NCBI RefSeq assembly: GCF_002220365.1
Contig: NZ_MTHB01000063.1
Coordinates: 151,521 to 215,520, forward strand
DNA length: 64,000 bases
Direction of reading: 5' to 3'
DNA from: Caballeronia sordidicola
GTDB lineage: Bacteria > Pseudomonadota > Gammaproteobacteria > Burkholderiales > Burkholderiaceae
This document shows positions 55,662 to 64,000 of the stretch, in pieces. The position numbers and the translations under genes were made by a program. Every line of letters begins with the position of its first letter. Within the stretch, counting starts at the first letter, position 1. A model generated the notes under the pieces. That model did not search any database, was not told the origin of the DNA, and saw only the letters and a list, made by a program, of their open reading frames with translations.

Positions 55662-55874
55662 CTACTTGCCGACCTGATTACCGATCAGGCCGCCTGCGGC
55701 CGCACCACCCACCGTTGACAGTGCACTACCGCCGAGTGCCGCACCCGCCACGCCGCCGACACCCGCGCCGACGGCCGTATCGCGTTGACGGGTGCTCATT
55801 TGATCGCATGCAGACAGGCCGCCGAGAAGTGCGGCGATGAGAGCAGCAGCGCCAATCTGTTTGATCTTGTCCAT
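55662..55874 (-). CDS. glycine-zipper lipoprotein (OsmB-like)
   Basis: 70 residues: a signal peptide with lipobox LGGLSACDQM, then a glycine-zipper pair (VGAGVGGVAGAALGGSALST and VGGAAAGGLIGNQVGK). This is the OsmB/SlyB-like small envelope lipoprotein layout, often induced by osmotic or stationary-phase stress. GGAGAG lies 5 nt before the ATG at 55874. Confidence 0.85.
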   Translation of the reverse strand: MDKIKQIGAAALIAALLGGLSACDQMSTRQRDTAVGAGVGGVAGAALGGSALSTVGGAAAGGLIGNQVGK

Positions 55875-56110
55875 TTCAACTCTCCAAATCGATGAACCAC
55901 GAGGGGGTGACGGGTTGGTGTCGGAACGGCGGGGCTCTCTATCGTCCATGCCGCGCATGGTCTGCGCTGTGCCGATGAGCCGACTGTCCACGTCCAACCC
56001 GGTGGCGAAAAGACAGTTCCTGCCGATTCTTTCAATGTTGATAGAAGCAGAAACAGTGCCCGACCATCGTATTCAGCAGACAAGTATCGGATTGAGCGTC
56101 CTCCCAACGC

Positions 56111-56145
56111 AAAACGGCCCGCCGCACATGACATGCGACAGGCCG
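56111..56145 (-). terminator. Rho-independent terminator of thiC
   Basis: A 12-bp stem (56115-56126 with 56134-56145) containing two G-U pairs, a 7-nt loop, and TTTT on the minus strand, 66 bp after the thiC stop. The rest of the 336-bp gap 55875-56210 holds no gene I can see. Confidence 0.75.
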
Positions 56146-56210
56146 CTTTTATTTGTCGCCGGGTCGACGCGCCTTTGCAGGCGCCCGGCGTGCTCGTTGC
56201 TCGCTCTTTA

Positions 56211-58235
<2,025 letters not shown>

Positions 58236-58427
58236 CAGATGGTTGCTGTGGGGGCGGATATATCCCAGCCGGCCCGCGATAAAAACGGGAATCGCACGAG
58301 AAACGGCTGAGTCAAACGCTAGCTACGGGAGACCGAAGAAAAGCAGAGAAGGAGGCGGGCGGATTAGGCGGGGTGCGCGGGGAAGAGAAAGACCCAAAAG
58401 ACCCCTGCGCGGCAAAATCCGAACGCT

Positions 58428-58532
58428 TCCCTGCGCTGGCATTATCCAGATCAGGTTCAAAGGGTATTTCTCACCCGCGACACACGGACAATCCGGTGAC
58501 AGATTGCGATGTGCAGCGCAGGACCCCCGCGT
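58428..58532 (-). promoter_or_regulatory. TPP riboswitch (THI element)
   Basis: On the minus strand the conserved THI-box core reads GGTGAGAAATACCC, then TTTGAACCTGATCTGG and ATAATGCCAGCGCAGGGAA, preceded by GGGGGTCCTGCGC as the P1/P2 side. Thiamine pyrophosphate binding would repress thiC. The rest of the 58143-58938 gap includes the duplications above and a 12-bp repeat near its right end. Confidence 0.96.
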
Positions 58533-58857
58533 TAGCAGCCGCAACAATACACCTCGCCGTAGCGTGTTGGCAACCATCTGTAACACTCACGCGTGCGTTT
58601 GCATGGCTTACTGCATAATGGCGACCACCGTGTTTTCCCGGATACCGTCCGATTTCTTTCACCGGAAACGGTCCGGCAAACTCGCGGCGGCTCTTGCCGG
58701 CTTTTCAAGCCGTTATCGAGCTTCGGCACGTTGTTGCCCGACCCCTTTTTCTGCTTCCGACATGTTGTCCTGCCTTGCCCGTTTTGCCGCGACGCTCAAG
58801 CGGCATGCGCGCCGTTCTTCGCTTTCCCTGGTTTCGGGTAAAGCGAAACCGGCGGTT

Positions 58858-58893
58858 GTCAGTCTGCCCGTCAGTCTGGCCGTCAGCCTGGCC
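58858..58893. repeat. 12-bp tandem repeat, three copies
   Basis: GTCAGTCTGCCC, GTCAGTCTGGCC and GTCAGCCTGGCC in a row, 45-80 bp before the exporter start. Confidence 0.9.
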
Positions 58894-58938
58894 GTTTGGC
58901 CGGTTGACGTAGCAATCATCTTCGTCGCAGAGTAACGG

Positions 58939-60072
58939 ATGTCTACACCGTTGCCGCCCTCGCGATCGTCTGCTTCCGATTCTCCAGCTTCGCAGTTCGT
59001 GCCCCCGGCACACTCGCCGCAGTCGCAGCCCTCGGCTGACGTGCTGCCGTTTCCGCAGGCAGCAGCCGTCGCGCCCTCGGCATCGCCATTGCCCTCGGCG
59101 GACGTTTTGGCCGACGTGTCGAGCCCGCAAGCCTTGGCCGATACCCCCACGCGTCGCCCGTTCAATCTTCCCGATCATTTCCCGTTTCGCCTTCCCGCGA
59201 CGCGCAGCGGCCGCGTGGCGCTTGCCCTTTGCGTGGTGTACCTCGTATGGGGTTCGACCTACATGGCGGTGCATCTGTCGCTGGAATCGTTCCCGCCGCT
59301 GATGTTGTCCGGATTGCGCAACTTGTTCGCCGGCATCGGTTTGTTCATCTTTGCTGCGCGTCGTGATCCGGTCTGGCCGACTTTCGCCGAAGTGCGAAAC
59401 GCCGCGGCGGTCGGAACGTTGCTGGTGGGTTTGTCGAGCGGGATGCTCGCGTTCGGTATGCGCACGGTCGAGACAGGCACGGCCGCCGTCATGGTGGCGA
59501 CCGTGCCGTTGTTCGCCACGGTCATCGCCGCCATTGCAGGCCGCAAAGTGGCGAAGGGTGAGTGGGTTGCGGTTGGGCTTGGGTTGGTCGGGATTGCGCT
59601 GCTCAATCATGGCGATCCATCGTCGGGTTCAACCGCCGGCAGCCTCGCGATTCTGTGTGGCGCGATTTTCTGGGCGGGCGGCTCGTTTCTCGCGGGGCGT
59701 CTCAAGCTGCCGTCCGACCTGCTGGTATCGACGGCATTGCAGATCAGCCTCGGCGGCGCGATGGCGACGATCGTTGCGTGGGTGTCGGGCGAACGTATCG
59801 TGAGTATGGGGTTCACGCCGTTCTTGGCTTACCTCTACCTGATGCTCGTCGGCTCGATGGCCGCCTATGTCGCGTACGCGTACCTGATTCGCCACACGAG
59901 TCCGATTATCGCGAGCAGCTGCATGTACGTGAATCCCGTGGTGGCCGTGGTGATAGGTGCGGTGTTTCTCGGCGAAGTGATCACGAAGTGGACCGTGATG
60001 GCGACCCTCATCATCCTGGCGAGCGTGGGTCTGTCGTTCTGGTTCGATTACAAGAGGCGAGGGCTGGTTTGA
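58939..60072 (+). CDS. EamA/DMT-family exporter
   Basis: A 377-residue drug/metabolite transporter. The first about 90 residues are a Ser/Pro/Ala-rich extension absent from most family members; the transporter proper starts near ALALCVVYLVWGSTYMAVHL, followed by about ten helices in two EamA repeats (SPIIASSCMYVNPVVAVVIG in the second). YedA/RhtA-like, so amino-acid or metabolite export is plausible but unproven. No strong ribosome-binding site precedes the ATG at 58939; an internal start would remove the extension. Confidence 0.88.
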   Translation: MSTPLPPSRSSASDSPASQFVPPAHSPQSQPSADVLPFPQAAAVAPSASPLPSADVLADVSSPQALADTPTRRPFNLPDHFPFRLPATRSGRVALALCVVYLVWGSTYMAVHLSLESFPPLMLSGLRNLFAGIGLFIFAARRDPVWPTFAEVRNAAAVGTLLVGLSSGMLAFGMRTVETGTAAVMVATVPLFATVIAAIAGRKVAKGEWVAVGLGLVGIALLNHGDPSSGSTAGSLAILCGAIFWAGGSFLAGRLKLPSDLLVSTALQISLGGAMATIVAWVSGERIVSMGFTPFLAYLYLMLVGSMAAYVAYAYLIRHTSPIIASSCMYVNPVVAVVIGAVFLGEVITKWTVMATLIILASVGLSFWFDYKRRGLV

Positions 60073-60088
60073 CCTCGGCATGACGACA

Positions 60089-60119
60089 GGCGGTACAAAA
60101 AACAGTGCGCCGTTTTTTT
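60089..60119 (+). terminator. possible weak terminator after the exporter
   Basis: A short GGCG/CGCC stem with a 15-nt loop followed by T7 (60113-60119), 16 bp after the stop. The stem is weak. The gap 60120-60281 has nothing else I recognise. Confidence 0.35.
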
Positions 60120-60281
60120 GAGGGCAACCGAATAGTCGGAAAAACATAACCTCGGACTTGCTTTCGTTCGACCCGATTGAAACCCGGCTTTCTGCCGAAT
60201 TTGGTCTTAAAAAAAGCACAAAGCCCGAGTTAGAGTGCGACCCAAAACTCTGGATGTGCGAGTTCCTACCCTGAAGCCCAA

Positions 60282-60313
60282 AAAAAGAACCTCCCCTAGG
60301 GGAGGTTCTTTTT
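60282..60313. terminator. bidirectional Rho-independent terminator
   Basis: A perfect 32-bp palindrome, 16 bp per arm (AAAAAGAACCTCCCCT and its complement), giving a GC-rich stem with A-tract and T-tract flanks in both orientations. It sits between the convergent exporter (plus) and entericidin (minus) genes. Confidence 0.9.
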
Positions 60314-60450
60314 GGTCGTCGCTTTGGTTGAATCCCACGACCCGTCCCGTTGCCGGCACGGCGTCAAAAAACCCTGGAGCCAACTAAGACAGCGGTCAGC
60401 AAATTGCTGGCGGCCACTAACCGCCAACGATCTGTTGCCAGCTTCCTCAC

Positions 60451-60591
60451 TTACTCCGCGTTGTGCTTATCGGCGGAATTCGTGATGGCGTTGCCGCCCT
60501 TCGAAAGGTCCTGGCCGGCGCCCGCCACCGTGTTGCAAGCTGCGAGTGCGGCAGTTCCGGCGATCAACAGCAAAGCGATAAGTCGAGTCAT
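60451..60591 (-). CDS. entericidin-family small lipoprotein
   Basis: 46 residues starting MTRLIALLLIAGTAALAACN (signal peptide plus lipobox), then TVAGAGQDLSKGGNAITNSA, the hallmark of entericidin A/B (EcnAB) peptides. Family members are small envelope lipoproteins linked to stationary-phase lysis control in enterobacteria. Only one of the usual pair is present. A GGGG element lies upstream of the ATG at 60591. Confidence 0.88.
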   Translation of the reverse strand: MTRLIALLLIAGTAALAACNTVAGAGQDLSKGGNAITNSADKHNAE

Positions 60592-60957
60592 GAGCAATTC
60601 CCCTTGAGTTTGATGCGGGTACGTTGGCCGTTCGGCCATGAAGGCGTGCCCGATGTTCGAATCCTGGCCACTCGGTGTCCGACAGAAAAAGCGACTGCGA
60701 AAGTAGTTGCCAGACACATTGCGGCCTTGGCGAAGGCCGATCCTTGAAACGGTTTTGCCGGGTTTGAACAAGCAACAAAACCCATGACGACTACCGCTTC
60801 GATCGACCACACCGGTCTGAAGAATCATAAAAAACTGCGCGCCCGCAAGCTGTAGGCGCGGATGTTTTTATCGTGTAGGTGCACTCTGTAACTTGTGTCA
60901 GCGCAGTCCTACATGCGTAGTGCGAGCGCCGGTAAAGAGCCGTCGGACGGTGCACTC
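60592..60957. other. gap upstream of the entericidin gene
   Basis: No gene seen in 366 bp. It contains the terminator of the sensor kinase (60828-60861) and must hold the entericidin promoter. Confidence 0.55.
60828..60861 (-). terminator. Rho-independent terminator of the sensor kinase gene
   Basis: On the minus strand a CGCGCC...GGGCGCG stem with a 10-nt loop followed by CAGTTTTTT, about 97 bp after the stop at 60958. Confidence 0.7.
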
Positions 60958-62364
60958 TCAAGCATCGAAGTTCCGCACGCGGGGCATGGTGACGCGGATA
61001 TCGGTGCCATGCGGCTGGCGTCGTTCGATCTCGATATGACCGCCGCGCGCGCTGACCCGCTGCCGCATTCCCAGCAGCCCATGTGTGTGCGTGCGCTGCA
61101 GATCCTGCGGGCGGATGCCGACGCCGTCATCGGCTATATGCATCGATACCCGCTCGTCATCCAGCGCCAGCGCGATCGACACGTTTGACGCCCGCGCGTA
61201 TTTGGCCGCGTTCGTCAGCGATTCCTGCGCGACCCGGAATAACGCGATTTCGACTTCTTCGCCGAGCTTGATGTCGTCGTCGGGGAGCGCGAGTTCGAGT
61301 GTCCAGCCGGCGCGTTGCGCGGTTTCATCGGCGAGGGTGCGCAACGCCGTGACCAGCCCGAAATTGGCAAGAACGGTCGGCCGCATGTCTTCGATGATCC
61401 GCCGCTTCAGCGCAATCCCCTGATCGAGATTCGCAAGCGCACGGCCGAGTTTTTCTGCCATTGCGGGCTCAGCGCCCTTGAGCTTGTTGTTGACCCACGC
61501 CACATCCATCTTGCTGGCCGTCAGGATGGAACCGAGTTCATCGTGCAGTTCGCGGGCAAGCTGGGTCTTCTCGTTTTCACTCACCGACTGCAAATGCCAC
61601 GCAAGCGCCTCAAGTTGCCGCGTGCGGTCGAACACGAGCTGGTCCAGCTCCTCTTGCTGCGTAATCAGTTTTTGCTGCACGCGGTCTTGCTTGTCCAGCT
61701 GGATACCGAGATTGCGAAACAACAGCAGGAACAACACGATATTCAACGCGCACAATGCGCCCACGCAGAACGTGGAAATACGCTGGTCGGCGCGGCTCGC
61801 GTCGAGCGCGGACTGCGCCCGCCGTTCTTCATTCAGACGCAGCAGGGCGAGTGCGCCATCTAGGATATCGGTACTCGATGCCGTGTCGGAACCGGAGCGA
61901 GCAGCGAGTCCCGCGTTGATCCGCGCGTCGAGGATCGCGCTGACCTGCTTGAAACTGGCGAGCGCGGTGTCGTCCGCTTTGCGGCGATAGTACGCATCCA
62001 GTGACGCAACCGTTTGTTTGATCCTCGCCGCCGCTGCGTCGTAGTGGGCGGTGTAGGTGTTGTCCGGCGCGAGGCGGAACGCGCGTTCATCGGCCGTGAG
62101 CGACGCGATGTCCGCCGCCAGCGCTGTCAACTGGGTGGTGGCGCCTTTCGCGTCGAGCGCAGTCTCGTATTCCGCGGCAATCCGCATGCGGCCGGATTCG
62201 AGTATCACCAGGCCGCCAACGGTAATCACAATGGCAACGGTCATGGCGACAGCCCAGCTCCAACGTCGCATCCACCCGTTCAAACGCGTGCTGAAGCGGG
62301 TTGCGCGCCGCGTGATGGCCGCTGCCGGATTCGCCGCGCCGCCTTCGTGCAAAGAGGAGGTCAT
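60958..62364 (-). CDS. orphan CHASE3-type sensor histidine kinase (HisKA_3)
   Basis: 468 residues. An N-terminal transmembrane helix (WAVAMTVAIVITVGGLVIL), a CHASE3-like periplasmic helical domain (about 55-200), a second helix (FCVGALCALNIVLFLLLF), a coiled coil, the NarL-type phospho-acceptor domain with the His in QLARELHDELGSILTASKMD, and a HATPase with VAQESLTNAAKYARA and GLLGMRQRV. Such kinases normally partner a LuxR/NarL-type regulator; none is in this window, though one could be elsewhere. CHASE3 ligands are unknown. Confidence 0.92.
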   Translation of the reverse strand: MTSSLHEGGAANPAAAITRRATRFSTRLNGWMRRWSWAVAMTVAIVITVGGLVILESGRMRIAAEYETALDAKGATTQLTALAADIASLTADERAFRLAPDNTYTAHYDAAAARIKQTVASLDAYYRRKADDTALASFKQVSAILDARINAGLAARSGSDTASSTDILDGALALLRLNEERRAQSALDASRADQRISTFCVGALCALNIVLFLLLFRNLGIQLDKQDRVQQKLITQQEELDQLVFDRTRQLEALAWHLQSVSENEKTQLARELHDELGSILTASKMDVAWVNNKLKGAEPAMAEKLGRALANLDQGIALKRRIIEDMRPTVLANFGLVTALRTLADETAQRAGWTLELALPDDDIKLGEEVEIALFRVAQESLTNAAKYARASNVSIALALDDERVSMHIADDGVGIRPQDLQRTHTHGLLGMRQRVSARGGHIEIERRQPHGTDIRVTMPRVRNFDA

Positions 62365-62593
62365 AGGGAGTGCGCCGGGTTTCGGTGCGGCCAGTGTAAC
62401 TTTTCACGCCGTGCCGGGCTGATCGAATTACGGTCACTTGTGCTTGATTGACGACAGGCCGGGTTAAACCAGAAGTGAATTGAAAGCGTTTGTCAGTGAT
62501 GTCCTACACGAAAAACGGCGTGCATCCAGATGGCAGCCCATCACCACCTCGATAACATCCGGCTAGTAGTCCAACCTCATTGGGGAACCGATC

Positions 62594-62770
62594 ATGTTGA
62601 AGTGGGCATTGTTTTTTGCCATTGTCGCCGTCGTCGCGGGCTTGCTCGGCTTCACCGGCGTGGCTGCAGGCGCGGCCAGCATTGCGAAGTTCCTGTTCGT
62701 GCTGTTCCTGATCCTGTGCGTCGTATTTCTTGTGCTCGGTTTTATCGTGACGAAGAAAATAGTCGATTAG
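62594..62770 (+). CDS. YtjA/DUF1328 small membrane protein (copy 1)
   Basis: 58 residues starting MLKWALFFAIVAVVAGLLGF followed by TGVAAGAASIAKFLFVLFLI, ending KKIVD. This matches the DUF1328/YtjA family of two-helix peptides. ATG at 62594 and TAG at 62768-62770. Function unknown; family members are often stress-linked. A paralogue follows about 190 bp downstream. Confidence 0.9.
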   Translation: MLKWALFFAIVAVVAGLLGFTGVAAGAASIAKFLFVLFLILCVVFLVLGFIVTKKIVD

Positions 62771-62961
62771 CGGCCTTAGCCATCGCCATCGGTACTTGAA
62801 GCTCGCATGCTTCGACCGGTTTTATCTAAACCCTGCGCTACGGGCGGGCGACTTCACGCTGACTTCACGCTTTAAGGCAAGTGTCCACCCGAGTCATCCT
62901 TAAAGCCGGATTCGACGCCCGATCCGAGGCCTATAAGAACCCACCAAGAGGGAAGGTCGTC

Positions 62962-63123
62962 ATGCTCCATTACGCTGTTGTTTTTTTCATCATCGCGATT
63001 ATTGCTGCTGTGTTCGGTTTTACCGGGATTGCAGCAGGCGCTGCCGAGATCGCGAAGATCCTGTTCTACATCTTTCTCGTCGTTTTCGTGGTTACGTTGT
63101 TGCTGGGCGTGTTTCGAACGTGA
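62962..63123 (+). CDS. YtjA/DUF1328 small membrane protein (copy 2)
   Basis: 53 residues starting [20 protein letters not shown] followed by [20 protein letters not shown]. Same family as copy 1: the [15 protein letters not shown] core corresponds to LGFTGVAAGAASIAK. AGGGAAGG lies just upstream of the ATG at 62962, which is preferred over the longer frame starting at 62881. Confidence 0.92.
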   Translation: MLHYAVVFFIIAIIAAVFGFTGIAAGAAEIAKILFYIFLVVFVVTLLLGVFRT

Positions 63124-63331
63124 TGGTCGCGAGCGGCCGGCCATGCAGGTGACAGGCCGTGCCGCCCCAAGCGAGATAAACGATAAGCGCCTGGCACGAG
63201 CAGGCACGCCGTATGCGAGCGATCGCAAGAGCGACTCAGGACGCTGGTCGGGGCCTCTATCCGGCGAGGCTGCAGTCAGGAAGCTGTCCCACCGCCAAAC
63301 AAAAAATCCATTCTCTTTCTGGAGCACATCA

Positions 63332-63925
63332 ATGTCGAAATCGTCTGCTGTAAAAGCTGCACCGGCACAATCGAAGGGTCCCGCCGGTAAGTCCGACCCG
63401 TTCGTGCTGGACATGGAGAAAATTCGCGCCAGCGCTCGTCAGCACATGGACGATGGTTCGGTCACGTCGACGTATGGCGCCGACAAGGAAGTCGTGCTGA
63501 AGCTGCTGAACGATTCACTCGCCACAGAGATTGTCTGCACGCTTCGCTATAAACGCCATTACTTCATGGCAAAGGGCATCCATTCGGAAGCTGTTGCGTC
63601 GGAATTCGCGCAGCACGCAACCGAGGAGCAGGAACACGCCGACACCATCGCCGAGCGAATTGTCCAGTTGGGCGGCGAGCCAAATTTCGCGCCCGATAGT
63701 CTCGCGTCACGCGCGCATTCGGAGTACAAGGAAGGCGCCAATCTGATCGACATGATTCGCGAGAATCTCATCGCGGAACGCATTGCCATCGACACGTATG
63801 CTGAAATCATTCGCTATCTCGGCGAAAAAGATGTCACCACGCGCCGGATCTTCGAAACGATCCTGGCAGTTGAGGAAGAGCACGCCGATGACATGGCCGA
63901 CCTGCTCGACGGGCTCGACGGTTGA
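63332..63925 (+). CDS. ferritin-like (bacterioferritin/Dps-type) protein
   Basis: 197 residues with an Ala/Lys/Ser-rich N-terminal tail and a four-helix ferritin-like domain. Diiron-type ligands are in NDSLATEIVCTLRYKRHYFM, TEEQEHADTIAERI and AVEEEHADDMADLL. It probably stores or detoxifies iron; it resembles Dps-like or bacterioferritin-like proteins but lacks a decisive marker. GGAG lies 8 nt before the ATG at 63332. It follows the two DUF1328 genes on the same strand, 208 bp downstream of copy 2. Confidence 0.9.
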   Translation: MSKSSAVKAAPAQSKGPAGKSDPFVLDMEKIRASARQHMDDGSVTSTYGADKEVVLKLLNDSLATEIVCTLRYKRHYFMAKGIHSEAVASEFAQHATEEQEHADTIAERIVQLGGEPNFAPDSLASRAHSEYKEGANLIDMIRENLIAERIAIDTYAEIIRYLGEKDVTTRRIFETILAVEEEHADDMADLLDGLDG

Positions 63926-64000
63926 TCGTTCGGTAGCGCCAAAAGCGCGGTAAAAGAATACTGATGCTCCAGGACGACGCGCGGCGGGATGATTTCCCGC

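Overview
The window is high-GC DNA with the gene content and order of a Burkholderiaceae betaproteobacterium of the Paraburkholderia/Caballeronia/Burkholderia type. Indicators are the compact run hemF-nadD-rsfS-rlmH-maf-rng, the recC-recB-recD order, purD next to yebC, and a TPP-riboswitch-controlled thiC. This placement is an inference from gene content; no rRNA or tRNA gene is present. I see no phage, insertion sequence, integrase or CRISPR array, so most of the window is ordinary chromosome with accessory patches.

Layout. 1-1990: start of an RND efflux permease, cut by the left edge. 1991-3500: an AT-rich, gene-poor gap with one or two small ORFs. 3501-7667: a giant CheB-CheR-PAS-histidine kinase-receiver protein. 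7721-8344: a toxin-antitoxin pair in which both genes are frameshifted. 8365-16079 (minus strand): housekeeping genes for RNA processing, ribosome maturation, NAD, haem and purine synthesis, and YebC. 16572-19798: upp, then an operon-like set of a divergent SDR, methylglyoxal synthase and a quinone oxidoreductase. 19999-24434: kdpDE behind a KdpE-like operator but without kdpFABC, then a convergent NAD(P)-binding protein. 24617-32477: an MdtABC (MuxABC) multidrug pump operon. 33105-34635: an IclR regulator and a hairpin-rich non-coding tract with a candidate small RNA. 34636-42871: envelope proteins (MscS-type channel, lipoprotein, FUSC protein) and a cysteine dioxygenase/Lrp-type regulator pair. 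43127-52678: recCBD with arfB translationally coupled behind it. 52806-63925: lactate permease, small lipoproteins, thiC with riboswitch, an EamA exporter, and a stress-like group (entericidin, orphan CHASE3 histidine kinase, two YtjA/DUF1328 peptides, a ferritin-like protein).

Recurring themes. Short tandem duplications with 12-20 bp periods occur in at least nine non-coding places, the largest being seven copies of a 13-bp unit. Several membrane proteins carry Ser/Thr/Ala- or His-rich insertions that their families normally lack. The best candidates for something undescribed are the structured RNA at about 34155-34291 with its hairpin cluster, the kdpDE pair under an ancestral-looking Kdp operator without its pump, and the recD-arfB coupling. 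No complete new multi-gene system is evident.
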